From Streptomyces sp. AC555_RSS877 (lineage in GTDB: Bacteria; Actinomycetota; Actinomycetes; Streptomycetales; Streptomycetaceae), in assembly GCF_019049245.1 (NCBI RefSeq), contig NZ_JAGMUK010000218.1, positions 124,001-188,000 of the forward strand: a stretch of DNA of 64,000 nucleotides, in the 5' to 3' direction. The notes under the pieces were generated by a model. The model was not told where the DNA came from, did not search any database, and was given only the letters and a program-made list of their open reading frames with translations. Position numbers and translations under genes: made by a program. The first letter of the stretch is position 1. Each line of letters starts with the position of its first letter. Shown here in pieces: positions 8,470 to 17,196 of the stretch.

Positions 8470-10437
8470 CTACCCGGCCGACCGCGCCACGCGGACGTCC
8501 GCCGCCCGCACGAACGCCACCCGGTGGCCGAACTGGATCTCGTAGTACAGGTCCTCGGCGGCCACCACCTGGTGGGAGGCCTCGCCGAACGTCACCGCGT
8601 AGTAGTACTCGCCGGGCACCTTGTCCCCGACCACGTACCGCTGGTCCGCCGGCAGCTTGTACGGCAGCGGCGACAGGGCCTGGGCGGGTACTCCCGCCGG
8701 GTACGCGGACGCCTCCGGGTAGGCACGCCCGTAGACCGGGATGCTCGCCGACCCGTTCTTGGGCGTCACCACCAGGCCCGTCGCGTGCACCGCGGTCGGG
8801 TTCTTCCTCGCGTTCTTGAACCAGGCCTTCTGGCCCAGGTACCAGATCGCCGTCCAGTCCCCGTCGCGGCCCGCGACCGCGTACTGCTGGCCGGTGGAGA
8901 CCCGTGAGGACAGGTCGTTCACCCCGGTGCCCGGCGTCGTCCCCAGACCGATGTCCTTGATCAGGGGGTAGGACTCGCCGGGCCCGGAGTGGAGCCGCAC
9001 CGCGCTGGACCCGTGAGCCGCGCACGGCTCACCCTTGGCGACGCAGCCTGTGTACCCCGGCTGGTTCGTGGCGTAGTCGGGGCGGATCGTCACCAGGCCG
9101 CCGTTCTTGCCGGCCGTGGACTCGAAGGGACGGCCCAGCAGGGCGAAGTAGTGCCCCCAGTCCCAGTACGGGCCCGGATCGGTGTGCATGCCGCCGACGG
9201 TCCCCGCGGTCGGACCCGGCACGTTGTCGTGGCCGAGGATGTGCTGCCGGTCCAGCGGGATGCCGTACTTCTTGGCCAGATACGCCACCAGCCGCGCCGA
9301 CGACCGGTACATCGCCTCCGTGTACCAGGCGTCCGGGCTGGCCAGGAAGCCCTCGTGCTCCAGGCCGACCGACTTGGCGTTGACGTACCAGTTGCCCGCG
9401 TGCCACGCCACGTCCTTGGCCTTGACGTGCTGGGCGATGTGGCCGTCCGTGGAGCGCAGCGAGTAGTTCCACGACACATAGGTGGGGTCCTGCACGAGGT
9501 TGAGGACGCCTTCCCAGGCGCCCTCCGTGTCATGGACGACGATGTACCTGATGCTCTGGGACACCGGACGGTTCCCGGTGTCGTGGTTGCCGTAGTCGCC
9601 CTCGCCGAACTCCTCGTAGGGAGCCGGGATCCACTCGCAGGACACCGTCTTCGGGCACTCCGTGCCGTCCGCGGCCCGTGGCCGCAGGCCCGTCCGCGTC
9701 AACTGCGCGAGGTCGGGGGCGAGAGCGGGCTGGGCGGCCAGGGCGACCTGCTGACCGGCGTCGGTGGTGCGCTCCTCGCCGGTGCGCAGCACGTCGAACA
9801 CGTCGTTGGCGTACGCCGCCCCCGTCGCGCTGTCGTCCGCGCCGGAGAAGCGGGCCACCGCCCCGTACCAGTCCGCGGGATCCTCGCTGAGCGGTTCGCC
9901 GAGGTCCTGCTGAGCGGCGGCGAGCAGTGCGGCGCCGCCCGCCACGTTCGCGGCGGGATCGGTCCGCAACCGCTCGGCGGGCAGGCCGGTGAGCTCGGCC
10001 GCCTTCGGCAGGGTCTTGAGACGGGCCGGGAGGGCGGCATTCTCCGGCACCTTCGCCTCGGGGTGCACCGGTGGGCGGGCGCTGTCGCCGCGCGCGTCCT
10101 CCGTCCCCTCGCTGTGGTGCGGCGCCGCCTCGGCGAGCGCGGTGCGGGCGTCGGTGAGGTGCATCGGACCATAGCCGCCGGTCACGCTGGGCGCCCCGGC
10201 GTGCGCGTCCCAGCGGGACTGCAGGTAGGAGACGGCAAGAAGCACACTCTGCGGCACGTGGTACTCGGCGGCCGCGGCGGCGAACGCCGACTGCAGACCG
10301 GCCGCGGAGGCCCGGGCGTCGGGCGGGGCCGCGCCGAGCAGCGGCAGCAGCAGGGCGGCGCAGCCCACCGCGCCCGCGGTCCTTCGGAAACGTCTGTGCC
10401 CGGCTGCTCGGTCGGTGGCGATGGCGGATTCTCGCAA
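8470..10437 (-). CDS. Secreted N-acetylmuramoyl-L-alanine amidase
   Basis: A 655-aa exported cell-wall hydrolase. It has a signal peptide (AGAVGCAALLLPLLGAAPPDARA, given here only as a region, residues 21-43). A transglycosylase/lysozyme-like segment follows (HVPQSVLLAVSYLQSRWD, near 60-77). The Amidase_2 domain spans about 290-440, with zinc-ligand candidates His302 in IVVHDTEG and His418 in MHTDPGPYWDW. An SH3-like tail (about 475-650) probably binds the wall. The start codon is TTG at 10437, supported by AGGAGG five bases before it. It probably remodels peptidoglycan during growth or sporulation. The upstream phosphotransferase gene is on the same strand but 270 bases away. Confidence 0.9.
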   Translation of the reverse strand: MRESAIATDRAAGHRRFRRTAGAVGCAALLLPLLGAAPPDARASAAGLQSAFAAAAAEYHVPQSVLLAVSYLQSRWDAHAGAPSVTGGYGPMHLTDARTALAEAAPHHSEGTEDARGDSARPPVHPEAKVPENAALPARLKTLPKAAELTGLPAERLRTDPAANVAGGAALLAAAQQDLGEPLSEDPADWYGAVARFSGADDSATGAAYANDVFDVLRTGEERTTDAGQQVALAAQPALAPDLAQLTRTGLRPRAADGTECPKTVSCEWIPAPYEEFGEGDYGNHDTGNRPVSQSIRYIVVHDTEGAWEGVLNLVQDPTYVSWNYSLRSTDGHIAQHVKAKDVAWHAGNWYVNAKSVGLEHEGFLASPDAWYTEAMYRSSARLVAYLAKKYGIPLDRQHILGHDNVPGPTAGTVGGMHTDPGPYWDWGHYFALLGRPFESTAGKNGGLVTIRPDYATNQPGYTGCVAKGEPCAAHGSSAVRLHSGPGESYPLIKDIGLGTTPGTGVNDLSSRVSTGQQYAVAGRDGDWTAIWYLGQKAWFKNARKNPTAVHATGLVVTPKNGSASIPVYGRAYPEASAYPAGVPAQALSPLPYKLPADQRYVVGDKVPGEYYYAVTFGEASHQVVAAEDLYYEIQFGHRVAFVRAADVRVARSAG

Positions 10438-10581
10438 TGCAGCCTCCTGGGACGGTCGAGCGCGACGCGCCGTGCGGGGCCGGGTCCGTCAGTGGTACCG
10501 GCCTGCCGACGATCCGTCAATGATGCCCAGAAGCAGGCGATTTCCCTCGTCAGGCCAGGTGGGCGGGGAGTTTCGCGGCGG

Positions 10582-10603
10582 CGCCCCGCGGGCCTGCGGG
10601 GCG
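10582..10603 (-). terminator. GC-rich hairpin downstream of the phosphotransferase
   Basis: CGCCCCGC and GCGGGGCG form a perfect 8-bp stem with a six-base loop, about 105 bases beyond the phosphotransferase stop and ahead of the amidase gene on the same strand. There is no U-tract, as is common for actinobacterial terminators, so termination is inferred. The remainder of 10438-10707 shows no gene, and I could not recognise a c-di-AMP riboswitch in it. Confidence 0.45.
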
Positions 10604-10707
10604 TCAGTGGCGTACACCGATGGGCGATGCCGGACGAGCCGTGGATCCGGACATACGACGGTCCGCGGTGCGCCGTTGACGTGGCGCACCGCCAACCGTC
10701 GTCCCCG

Positions 10708-11850
10708 TCAGCGAGTGCCGACCGCCGCGCGCACGGCCCGGCGGGCCAGCTGGCAGTCGTCGTGCAGCCGCCTGAGCAGCAGCCGCTGTTCCTCGCCGGA
10801 CGGCGCAGCACCCGGGTGGGCCACTCCCGGTGCCGCCGGGGTCGTGTCGTGCATCGAACGCTGCACGGCCATCTCGTAGGTACGGATCTCCCGGGTGAGG
10901 ACGAGCATCAGGTTCACCAGGAACGAGTCCCGCGACGCCGGGCCCGCCGTCTGGGCGATCTGGCTGATCTGCCGCCGGGCCACCGGCGCGTCGCCGAGGA
11001 CCGACCACAGCGTCGCCAGGTCGTAGCCCGGCAGGTACCAGCCCGCGTGCTCCCAGTCCACCAGCACTGGACCGGCCGGTGACAGGAGGATGTTCGACAA
11101 CAGTGCGTCGCCGTGGCAGAACTGGCCCATGCCGTGCCGGCCCGCGGTCGCCGCGATGCCGTGCAGCAGTTTCTGCAGGTCGCCCAGATCCCGGTCGGTG
11201 AGCAGCCCCAGCTCGTGGTACCGGTTGATGCGTGTCGCGTAGTCGAGCGGGGCGTCGAAGGTGCCCGCCGGCGGCCGCCAGGCGTTCAGCCGGCAGATCG
11301 CGCCGAGTGCCGCCCGGATGTCCGCCCGGGGCGGGGCCTCCGCAGGGTGCCGGTGCAGTGCCGCCACCCGGCCCGGCATCCGCTCGATCACCAGCGTGCA
11401 GTTGTCCGGGTCCGCCGCGATCAGTCTCGGCACCCGCACCGGAGGGCGGTGCCGGACGAACGAGCGGTACGCGGCTATCTCGTGACGGATCCGCTCGGCC
11501 CACACGGGGGAGTGGTCCAGTAAACACTTGGCGACCGCGGTGCTGCGTCCCGTCGTACCGACCAGGAGCACGGAGCGTCCGCTGCGGCGCAGCACCTGCA
11601 CCGGGGCGAACTCCGGGCAGATCCGGTGCACCGACGCGATCGCCGTGCGCAGCTGGGCGCCCTGAGGGCCGGACAAGTCGAGTCTCCCGCTGACGGGTTG
11701 GGTGCCGACCCCTGGAACGCGCCGCGTCCTGCCCGCACCGAGCACGGGAGCCGCCGGACGCGCGGGGTCGAGGTAGGGGCCGCCAGCACCCGCCGGACGG
11801 GGGTGCAGCGACCGGGGCGGGGCGGACACGGAGGACGATGCTGTGTACAT
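10708..11850 (-). CDS. Aminoglycoside-phosphotransferase-fold kinase
   Basis: A 380-aa protein with the APH/choline kinase fold. The catalytic loop reads FCHGDALLSNIL (Brenner-type HGDxxxxN) and the metal-binding motif reads LVDWEHAGWYLPGYDLA. The N-terminal 50 residues are Pro/Ser rich and probably disordered. The start at 11850 is preceded by AAGGGAT at about 12 bases; longer in-frame starts to 12054 would intrude on the divergent TPR gene. The substrate is unknown: the family includes antibiotic kinases and small-molecule kinases. It is divergently arranged with the TPR regulatory protein at 12095, so the two may share regulation. Confidence 0.82.
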   Translation of the reverse strand: MYTASSSVSAPPRSLHPRPAGAGGPYLDPARPAAPVLGAGRTRRVPGVGTQPVSGRLDLSGPQGAQLRTAIASVHRICPEFAPVQVLRRSGRSVLLVGTTGRSTAVAKCLLDHSPVWAERIRHEIAAYRSFVRHRPPVRVPRLIAADPDNCTLVIERMPGRVAALHRHPAEAPPRADIRAALGAICRLNAWRPPAGTFDAPLDYATRINRYHELGLLTDRDLGDLQKLLHGIAATAGRHGMGQFCHGDALLSNILLSPAGPVLVDWEHAGWYLPGYDLATLWSVLGDAPVARRQISQIAQTAGPASRDSFLVNLMLVLTREIRTYEMAVQRSMHDTTPAAPGVAHPGAAPSGEEQRLLLRRLHDDCQLARRAVRAAVGTR

Positions 11851-12094
11851 GGGCGAAACAGATCCCTTCGTGTGCCTGCGACGACAGTGCGCTGCCCGGC
11901 CCGGTCGCCCGGGTGCACCCTGGGGAATGCATCCCTTGTTCCAGAAGGCGACCGGGTCGGGGTGGCGCTTTCCTACCTGACACCCGATGCCCCGTGGCAC
12001 ACCATCTGGCGTGCCCTGGCGAAGCCTGGCGAATAGTCGCCCGGCAACTCTCACCGGGCTACATTCAACTCAGCCGAGTACCTGGGGGCTTGAC

Positions 12095-13588
12095 GTGAGC
12101 GGACAACCCAACACCCGTCTGTCGGACCTGTTCGGCCTCGCCGGCTGGTCCAAGGGCGAACTCGCGAGGCTGGTCAACCGGCAGGCGGCGGCCATGGGCC
12201 ACCCCCAGCTCTCGACCGACACCTCACGGGTGCGGCGCTGGATCGACACGGGAGAGATCCCGCGTGATCCGGTACCGCGGGTGCTGGCGGCCCTGTTCAC
12301 CGAGCGTCTCGGCCGTGTCGTGACCATCGAGGACCTCGGTCTGGTCCGGCACGGGCGTGCGGGGAAACGGCAGGGCGGCGGGAGTGCGGAACATCCCGAC
12401 GGAGTGCCGTGGGCGCCCGAGCGGACTGCTGCGGTCCTCACCGAATTCACGGGAATGGACCTCATGCTCAACCGACGCGGCTTGGTGGGCGCGGGTGCCG
12501 CGCTCGCCGCGGGATCAGCACTCAGCAGCGCCATGCACGACTGGCTGCACACCGATCCGGCCCTGACCGCCGATGCTCCCCAGTTCGACGACCCCCTGCA
12601 CGCCGATCCGGCCGGGTTCGACCGCTACGAGGCCGCCCCCATCGGATCGCAGGAGATCGAGGAACTGGAGCGCTCCGTCGAGGTGTTCCGGGCCTGGGAC
12701 GCGGCCCGCGGCGGCGGACTGCAACGCAAGGCGGTCGTGGGCCAGCTCAACGAGGTGGGCGGCATGCTCGCCTACCGGCACCCCGACCATCTCCAGCGGC
12801 GCCTGTGGGGCGTCGCCGCCAACCTCGCCGTCCTCGCGGGCTGGATGTCGCACGACGTCGGCCTGGAGCCCACGGCCCAGAAGTACTTCGTCATCGCCGC
12901 CCACGCAGCAAGAGAGGGCGGCGACCGGCCCCGCGCGGGGGAGGCGCTCTCCCGGGCGGCTCGCCAGATGGTGCACCTGGGCCGGCCCGACGACGCACTC
13001 GACCTCATGAAGCTCGCCCAGTCCGGCTCCGGCGACGAGGTGCTGCCCCGTACCAAGGCGATGCTCTACACCATCGAGGCCTGGGCGCAGGCCTCCATGG
13101 GCAAGGGCCAGGCCATGCGCCGCACCCTCGGACAGGCGGAGGACCTCTTCGTCTCCGACCGGGGCGACGTGCCGCCGCCGAGCTGGATGCAGACCTTCAA
13201 GGAGGAGGATCTGTACGGCATGCAGGCCCTGGCCTACCGCACACTGGCCGAGCACGAGCCGGGCGCGGCCGTGCACGCCCAGTACTACGCGGAGAAGGCG
13301 CTGGCCCTGCGCATCGACGGCCGGGAGCGGTCGAAGATCTTCGATCATCTGTCCATGGCCTCCGCCTGCTTCATCGCGGACGACCCCGAACAGGCGGACC
13401 GGTACGCACGGCTGGCCCTGATGGCGATGGGGTCGAACTCCTCGCGCCGCACCTGGGACCGGCTGGGCCAGATGTACCGGCTCACCGCCGAGTACTCCAG
13501 CGATCCGAAGATCCACGAGCTGCGGGAGGAGATCAGGCTGGCGCTGCCGAAGACGAGGGGGAAGAGCGGCAGCAGCGCCAAGGCATAG
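12095..13588 (+). CDS. TPR regulatory protein with XRE-like N-terminus (NsdA/NsdB-like)
   Basis: A 497-aa cytoplasmic protein. The N-terminal 80 residues (LFGLAGWSKGELARLVNRQA, RVRRWIDTGEIP) look like an XRE-type helix-turn-helix. A short hydrophobic stretch GAGAALAAGSALSSAM lies near residue 135. The remainder, from about 190, is helical with tetratricopeptide-like repeats (FVIAAHAAREGGDRPRAGEAL, ARQMVHLGRPDDALDLMKLA). This layout matches the Streptomyces family containing NsdA and NsdB, negative regulators of differentiation and antibiotic production, but many paralogues exist and I cannot say which this is. The GTG start at 12095 follows CTGGGGG. Confidence 0.8.
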   Translation: MSGQPNTRLSDLFGLAGWSKGELARLVNRQAAAMGHPQLSTDTSRVRRWIDTGEIPRDPVPRVLAALFTERLGRVVTIEDLGLVRHGRAGKRQGGGSAEHPDGVPWAPERTAAVLTEFTGMDLMLNRRGLVGAGAALAAGSALSSAMHDWLHTDPALTADAPQFDDPLHADPAGFDRYEAAPIGSQEIEELERSVEVFRAWDAARGGGLQRKAVVGQLNEVGGMLAYRHPDHLQRRLWGVAANLAVLAGWMSHDVGLEPTAQKYFVIAAHAAREGGDRPRAGEALSRAARQMVHLGRPDDALDLMKLAQSGSGDEVLPRTKAMLYTIEAWAQASMGKGQAMRRTLGQAEDLFVSDRGDVPPPSWMQTFKEEDLYGMQALAYRTLAEHEPGAAVHAQYYAEKALALRIDGRERSKIFDHLSMASACFIADDPEQADRYARLALMAMGSNSSRRTWDRLGQMYRLTAEYSSDPKIHELREEIRLALPKTRGKSGSSAKA

Positions 13589-13601
13589 GAACCCTCACGG
13601 C

Positions 13602-13629
13602 ACCGGAACCGGGCGCTGTGCCTTCCGGT
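13602..13629. terminator. Weak hairpin between convergent genes
   Basis: ACCGGAA and TTCCGGT form a perfect 7-bp stem with a 14-base loop in the 53-base gap between the TPR gene and the convergent SpoIIE gene. It could serve both strands as a bidirectional terminator. No U-tract is present. Confidence 0.35.
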
Positions 13630-13641
13630 CCGCGGTCCTCG

Positions 13642-15072
13642 TCACGCGGTCACCCTGGCGACGAGCACACAGGCGTCGTTCTCGCGCTCGGCCTCGCCGA
13701 ACTCCTCCACGACCATCCGTACGCAGTCCTGTGCGGTGCGCGCCTCGCCGAACCGTGGGGCCAGGTCGAGGAGGCGGTTCACGGCCGCCGTGCCGCTGTG
13801 CCCGGGCACCAGCCCGTCGGTGTGCAGCACGAGCAGGTCGCCCGGCCGGAGGGTCTCTTCGGTCTGCTCGTACACGGCTCCTGACGTCGCGCCGAGCAGA
13901 ACGCCGTCCGGCGCGCGCAGCCTGCGCCCCGTCCCGTCGCGGAACAGCAGCGGGGCGGGGTGTCCCGCCTGCGCCCACACCAGGGTGCGGGTGTCGGGTC
14001 GGTAGCGGCAGCAGACCGCGCTGCCGAGGGCCGGCTGCACGGTGGCGTCGAGCAACTGGTTGAGCAGAGCCATCAGTTGACCCGGCTGGGTGCCGGCCAT
14101 CGCCATGCCGCGTACGGCACCCAGCAGGGTCGCCATGCCCGAGGCCACGGCGACTCCGTGGCCGGTGAGGTCGCCGACGCTGAGCAGGGTCTCGCCGTCG
14201 GCGAGTTCCAGGGCGTCGTACCAGTCGCCGCCGATCGTCGCGCTCGTCGCCGACGGCAGGTAACGGGCCGCGAGTTCCAGCGTCTCGGGGCCCTGGTGCG
14301 GGAGCCGCAGGGAGCCGCGCCACGGCGGCAGCACGGCTTCCTGCAGCTCGACCGCGAGCCGGTGCTCGGCCTGCGCACGGTGCCGGTGACGCTGTAACGA
14401 GTCACGGGTCTCGCTCACCGCCCGCTGGCTGCGGCGCAGTTCACTGACGTCCCGCAGCACCGCCCACATGGACGCGGTGCTTCCGTCGGTGTCGAGCACG
14501 GGCTCGCCCATCATGTGCACGGTCCGTACGCCGCCGTCCGGGCGCCGCACGCGGAACTCACCGTCGATGGGCTTGGCGTCGACGAGGCAGTCGGTGACCA
14601 TCGCCGTCAGCTTCGGCCGGTCCTCGTCCAGCACCAGCGACGGCAGCTCGTCGAGGGTCAGCGGGGGAGCGGCGGGATCCCGGCCCAGAATCTGGTAGAG
14701 CTCTCCGGACCAACTGGCCTCGTCCGTCAGCAGGTTCCACTCCGCACTGCCGACCCGGCTGAGCAGCGAGCCGCGTCGGGGAGCGGGCGGCACGGCCCGG
14801 ACGGCGGGCGCCGCCTCCGGCGACTCGGGAGCGGGTGGCGGGCCGTCCCGCAGTTGTGCCAAGTGCTCGTCCAGGTCGTCGAGTTGGTGCAGCGCGAGGT
14901 CGCACAGCGCGCGCTGCCAACGTTCCTGCGGGTCCAGACCGTCACTCTGCGTGTCCCGGCGTACGGCATCCACGTCGCCCTTGAGCCGGCGCGCCTGCGA
15001 GATGAGCGCGTCGACCGACCCGTGTCCTGGCGGTTGGGCAGCTGGGCGGTCCGCAGAGAGATGGGACGGCAT
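13642..15072 (-). CDS. PAS-SpoIIE serine phosphatase (PP2C)
   Basis: A 476-aa signalling phosphatase. A helical N-terminus (about 1-110) is followed by a PAS/PAC sensor (LLTDEASWSGELYQILG through VLRDVSELRRSQ, about 115-240) and a C-terminal SpoIIE/PP2C domain. The metal-binding motifs are IGGDWYDALELADGETLLSVGDLTGHG and the late block LRPGDLLVLHTDGLVPG. Such proteins dephosphorylate anti-anti-sigma factors in Streptomyces partner-switching pathways. No anti-sigma gene is adjacent. The ATG at 15072 has GGAG six bases upstream, better than longer in-frame starts up to 15210. It is divergent from an SsgA-like sporulation gene. Confidence 0.88.
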   Translation of the reverse strand: MPSHLSADRPAAQPPGHGSVDALISQARRLKGDVDAVRRDTQSDGLDPQERWQRALCDLALHQLDDLDEHLAQLRDGPPPAPESPEAAPAVRAVPPAPRRGSLLSRVGSAEWNLLTDEASWSGELYQILGRDPAAPPLTLDELPSLVLDEDRPKLTAMVTDCLVDAKPIDGEFRVRRPDGGVRTVHMMGEPVLDTDGSTASMWAVLRDVSELRRSQRAVSETRDSLQRHRHRAQAEHRLAVELQEAVLPPWRGSLRLPHQGPETLELAARYLPSATSATIGGDWYDALELADGETLLSVGDLTGHGVAVASGMATLLGAVRGMAMAGTQPGQLMALLNQLLDATVQPALGSAVCCRYRPDTRTLVWAQAGHPAPLLFRDGTGRRLRAPDGVLLGATSGAVYEQTEETLRPGDLLVLHTDGLVPGHSGTAAVNRLLDLAPRFGEARTAQDCVRMVVEEFGEAERENDACVLVARVTA

Positions 15073-15221
15073 GACGCACTCCGATGCGGGGACGGTACGA
15101 CCAAGGCGGACGGAAGGACCGTTACGACTGTTGCACAGCCCGCGACACCCTGTAAGGGATTCGGCGACACCCGATACGGTGGTGCTTCCGGCATATGCCA
15201 CAGTCTTCACGGGGTGAGTTC

Positions 15222-15282
15222 GACGTACGTCTGACGTACGACATCAGGTGGCTCAAGTCGTAGGCGACGTACGTGACTTGAG
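15222..15282. repeat. Triplicated GACGTACG octamers and a CTCAAGTC hairpin
   Basis: GACGTACG occurs at 15222, 15233 and 15266, the first within the perfect palindrome GACGTACGTC. CTCAAGTC (15252-15259) and GACTTGAG (15275-15282) form a perfect 8-bp stem enclosing the third octamer. This lies in the 408-base divergent region between the SpoIIE phosphatase and the SsgA-like gene, so a regulatory role is likely. Confidence 0.5.
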
Positions 15283-15401
15283 GGCCTTCGGGGGGCGGAC
15301 ACCGTGTTCAGTTATATGTTCGACGGCCCTGTGTTCTAGGGAGTGTGGCATATCTGGAACGGGCCCTGCCAGGGGGTGTGCGCGGGGTGAACGGGGCGCG
15401 G

Positions 15402-15426
15402 ATGTGACCTGTGATGCAGGTCACAT
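15402..15426. promoter_or_regulatory. 25-nt perfect palindrome upstream of SsgA-like gene
   Basis: ATGTGACCTG and CAGGTCACAT are perfect 10-bp arms around a five-base centre, 54 bases before the SsgA-like start. The TGTGA/TCACA ends are too far apart for a CRP site. The site is a strong operator candidate; BldD-type or another developmental regulator is conceivable but not demonstrated. Confidence 0.6.
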
Positions 15427-15480
15427 TAATTGATGTCGGGTTCGGCGTAATGCGAACGGCATCTGCGAGCTCGTAAGAGC

Positions 15481-15894
15481 ATGGACATCACGATCGAGCA
15501 GCCCGCCCGCGCCCGCCTGATCACCGCGGAGAGCCATGAACTGCCCGTTCCCGCCACGCTCCGCTACACCTCCGCAGACCCGCTGGCGGTGCACGTCGAC
15601 TTCCCGCCCGAGGTCGCCCTGGACGGCGAGCGGGTCACCTGGACCTTCGCCCGCGCCCTGCTGGCGGACGGGCTGACCGGTCCGGCGGGGGGCGGCGACG
15701 TGCACCTGTGGCCGTGCGGCCGCGGCCGCACCGTCGTCGAGCTGCACTCGCCGTGCGGGCTGGCCCTGCTCCAGTTCGACACCGCCGCCCTGCGCCGGTT
15801 CCTGCTGCGGACGTACGCCGTGGTGGCCGCCGGCCAGGAGGATCTCGGCGCCGCCGTCGAGCAGGGGCTGGCCTCGCTCTTCGGCGGCGTCTGA
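15481..15894 (+). CDS. SsgA-like sporulation/cell division protein (SALP)
   Basis: A 137-aa SsgA/SsgB-family protein. Family marks are ELPVPATLRYTSADPLAVHVDF, VTWTFARALLADGL, GDVHLWPCGRGRTVVEL, and the C-terminal LRRFLLRTYAVVAAG. SALPs localise to septa and direct FtsZ placement or wall remodelling during sporulation. The ATG at 15481 directly follows a small hairpin (GCTCGTAAGAGC) containing only a weak AAGAG ribosome binding site, so translation may be inefficient or controlled. The 25-nt palindrome upstream suggests tight transcriptional control. Which SALP subclass this is cannot be settled by eye. Confidence 0.88.
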   Translation: MDITIEQPARARLITAESHELPVPATLRYTSADPLAVHVDFPPEVALDGERVTWTFARALLADGLTGPAGGGDVHLWPCGRGRTVVELHSPCGLALLQFDTAALRRFLLRTYAVVAAGQEDLGAAVEQGLASLFGGV

Positions 15895-15923
15895 CGTGCC
15901 TCGGTGCCGTGCCGTGACGGGGT

Positions 15924-17030
15924 TCAGTACCGCAGGACGCCCGCGATCCCGTCCGCGTCCGCCAGTGTGCCGTCCGGCACGAAGCGCACCTCGGCGCCGG
16001 TCTCCAGGCACTGCTCGACGATCTCGTCCACGATGTCCTCGCGGGCGTCCAGGTCGCCGCTGACGGCCGGGACCAGATGGTCCCCGCCGTCGTCACGTAC
16101 CGTCACCCGGAAGTTCTCCTCGACGGCCAGCAGCCGTACGCGGCCCTCGCGGGCGCTCTGCCACAGTTCGTCGATCCCGGCCGCGAACGCCCGGTGGCCG
16201 CGGGCCGATTCGAGCTCCCGCGTCACCGCGTCGGTGTTCTTGCGCGCCTCGGCGGCCACCAGGGGCCGGACCGCCTGCCACACGGCGTCGGGCGTGCCGT
16301 GCGCGAGTCCGCCGTGGGGGACGTGGACGGCGCTTTTGGTGACGCTGCCGACCTCGTCCATCAGGGACAGCGCGGCCGTCTCGCCGGTGACGTACAGCGG
16401 CCTGGGTGTCTCGCGCAGAACCGCGCTCATCGCGGTGTCCGCCTCGCGCAGGAACTGGCGGGTGCCCTCGTCCCGGAAGGTGCTCGGCTGGTCGCCGACC
16501 CGTTCCTGGCGTTCGGCGTCGAAGTTCTCGCGGCTCCGGGTCAGCCTGGTCAGCGGGAATCCGCCGGTGTGGTCCTCGCTGACGCGGTCCGTGCCGCCGC
16601 TCCACAGCGTGACGTGGTCGGCGGAGACCGAGAGCACCCAGAACGGCTGCTCGGCGGCCTGCGCCGAGACCAGGTTGCGGGTCAGGAAGGTGTCCGAGAG
16701 CACCACGCGTTCGGGCACCGGGCGGGCGAGCGACCACACCTGGTGCTCGCCCGGGGCGGCGAAGATCACCAGGCCGTCCTCGGCGTGCGCCAGGTCGATC
16801 TCGGTGAGGGCCTGGTCGAGCTGCCGGGCGACGTCGAGGCGCCGGTCCCGGGGGATCGCGGGGTCGGCCTCCAGCTGCTTCTTGGCCTCGGCCACGACAT
16901 TGCGCAGCCGGACCGGATCCTGGGCGTTCTCGGGCTCCCGGCGGTGTGTCGGCGTCAGCACCGACACGGCCGGATAGGGGCGCGGGCGCCGCAGCTCGGT
17001 GAGGGTCGTGGGACTGAGTGCGTGCTCCAT
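15924..17030 (-). CDS. Bacterial archaeo-eukaryotic release-factor-like (baeRF) protein
   Basis: A 368-aa soluble protein of the baeRF group, distantly related to eRF1/Vms1. Family-like features are the N-terminal YPAVSVLTPTHRREPENAQDP, the middle EDGLVIFAAPGEHQVWSL and SDTFLTRNLVSA, and the C-terminal eRF1-like VEQCLETGAEVRFVPDGTL. These proteins are thought to act on ribosome-associated substrates, but most are uncharacterised. The ATG at 17030 gives the conserved N-terminus; the frame is open further to 17096 without support. It is convergent with the SsgA-like gene, 29 bases apart. Confidence 0.75.
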   Translation of the reverse strand: MEHALSPTTLTELRRPRPYPAVSVLTPTHRREPENAQDPVRLRNVVAEAKKQLEADPAIPRDRRLDVARQLDQALTEIDLAHAEDGLVIFAAPGEHQVWSLARPVPERVVLSDTFLTRNLVSAQAAEQPFWVLSVSADHVTLWSGGTDRVSEDHTGGFPLTRLTRSRENFDAERQERVGDQPSTFRDEGTRQFLREADTAMSAVLRETPRPLYVTGETAALSLMDEVGSVTKSAVHVPHGGLAHGTPDAVWQAVRPLVAAEARKNTDAVTRELESARGHRAFAAGIDELWQSAREGRVRLLAVEENFRVTVRDDGGDHLVPAVSGDLDAREDIVDEIVEQCLETGAEVRFVPDGTLADADGIAGVLRY

Positions 17031-17120
17031 ACCAGCACGATAGGGCCGAATCGCCGATCGGGCATCAGGGGTGATCGAGTCGGGCATTACCGGCAACTCG
17101 CTTACGGGGTCGCTCGAGTC

Positions 17121-17165
17121 GCCGGACGACGTGGCCGTCAGTCGGCCGGACGACGTGGCCGTCAG
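17121..17165. repeat. Two tandem 21-nt direct repeats
   Basis: GCCGGACGACGTGGCCGTCAG occurs twice exactly, at 17121-17141 and 17145-17165, with a 24-base period, between the baeRF gene start and the 3' end of the peptidase gene. Each copy can form a small hairpin. It may be a recent duplication or part of the peptidase terminator or the baeRF promoter. Confidence 0.6.
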
Positions 17166-17196
17166 CCTGAGACCGGCCGGACGGCCGTGGCGTACG

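Noticed and set aside
10438..10707. c-di-AMP (ydaO-type) riboswitch ahead of the amidase
   Set aside because: Cell-wall hydrolases in this genus often carry one, but its conserved segments were not visible here; only a GC hairpin is seen.
15404..15425. CRP/FNR-type site TGTGA...TCACA
   Set aside because: The half-sites are 12 bases apart rather than 6, so it does not match the known CRP architecture.
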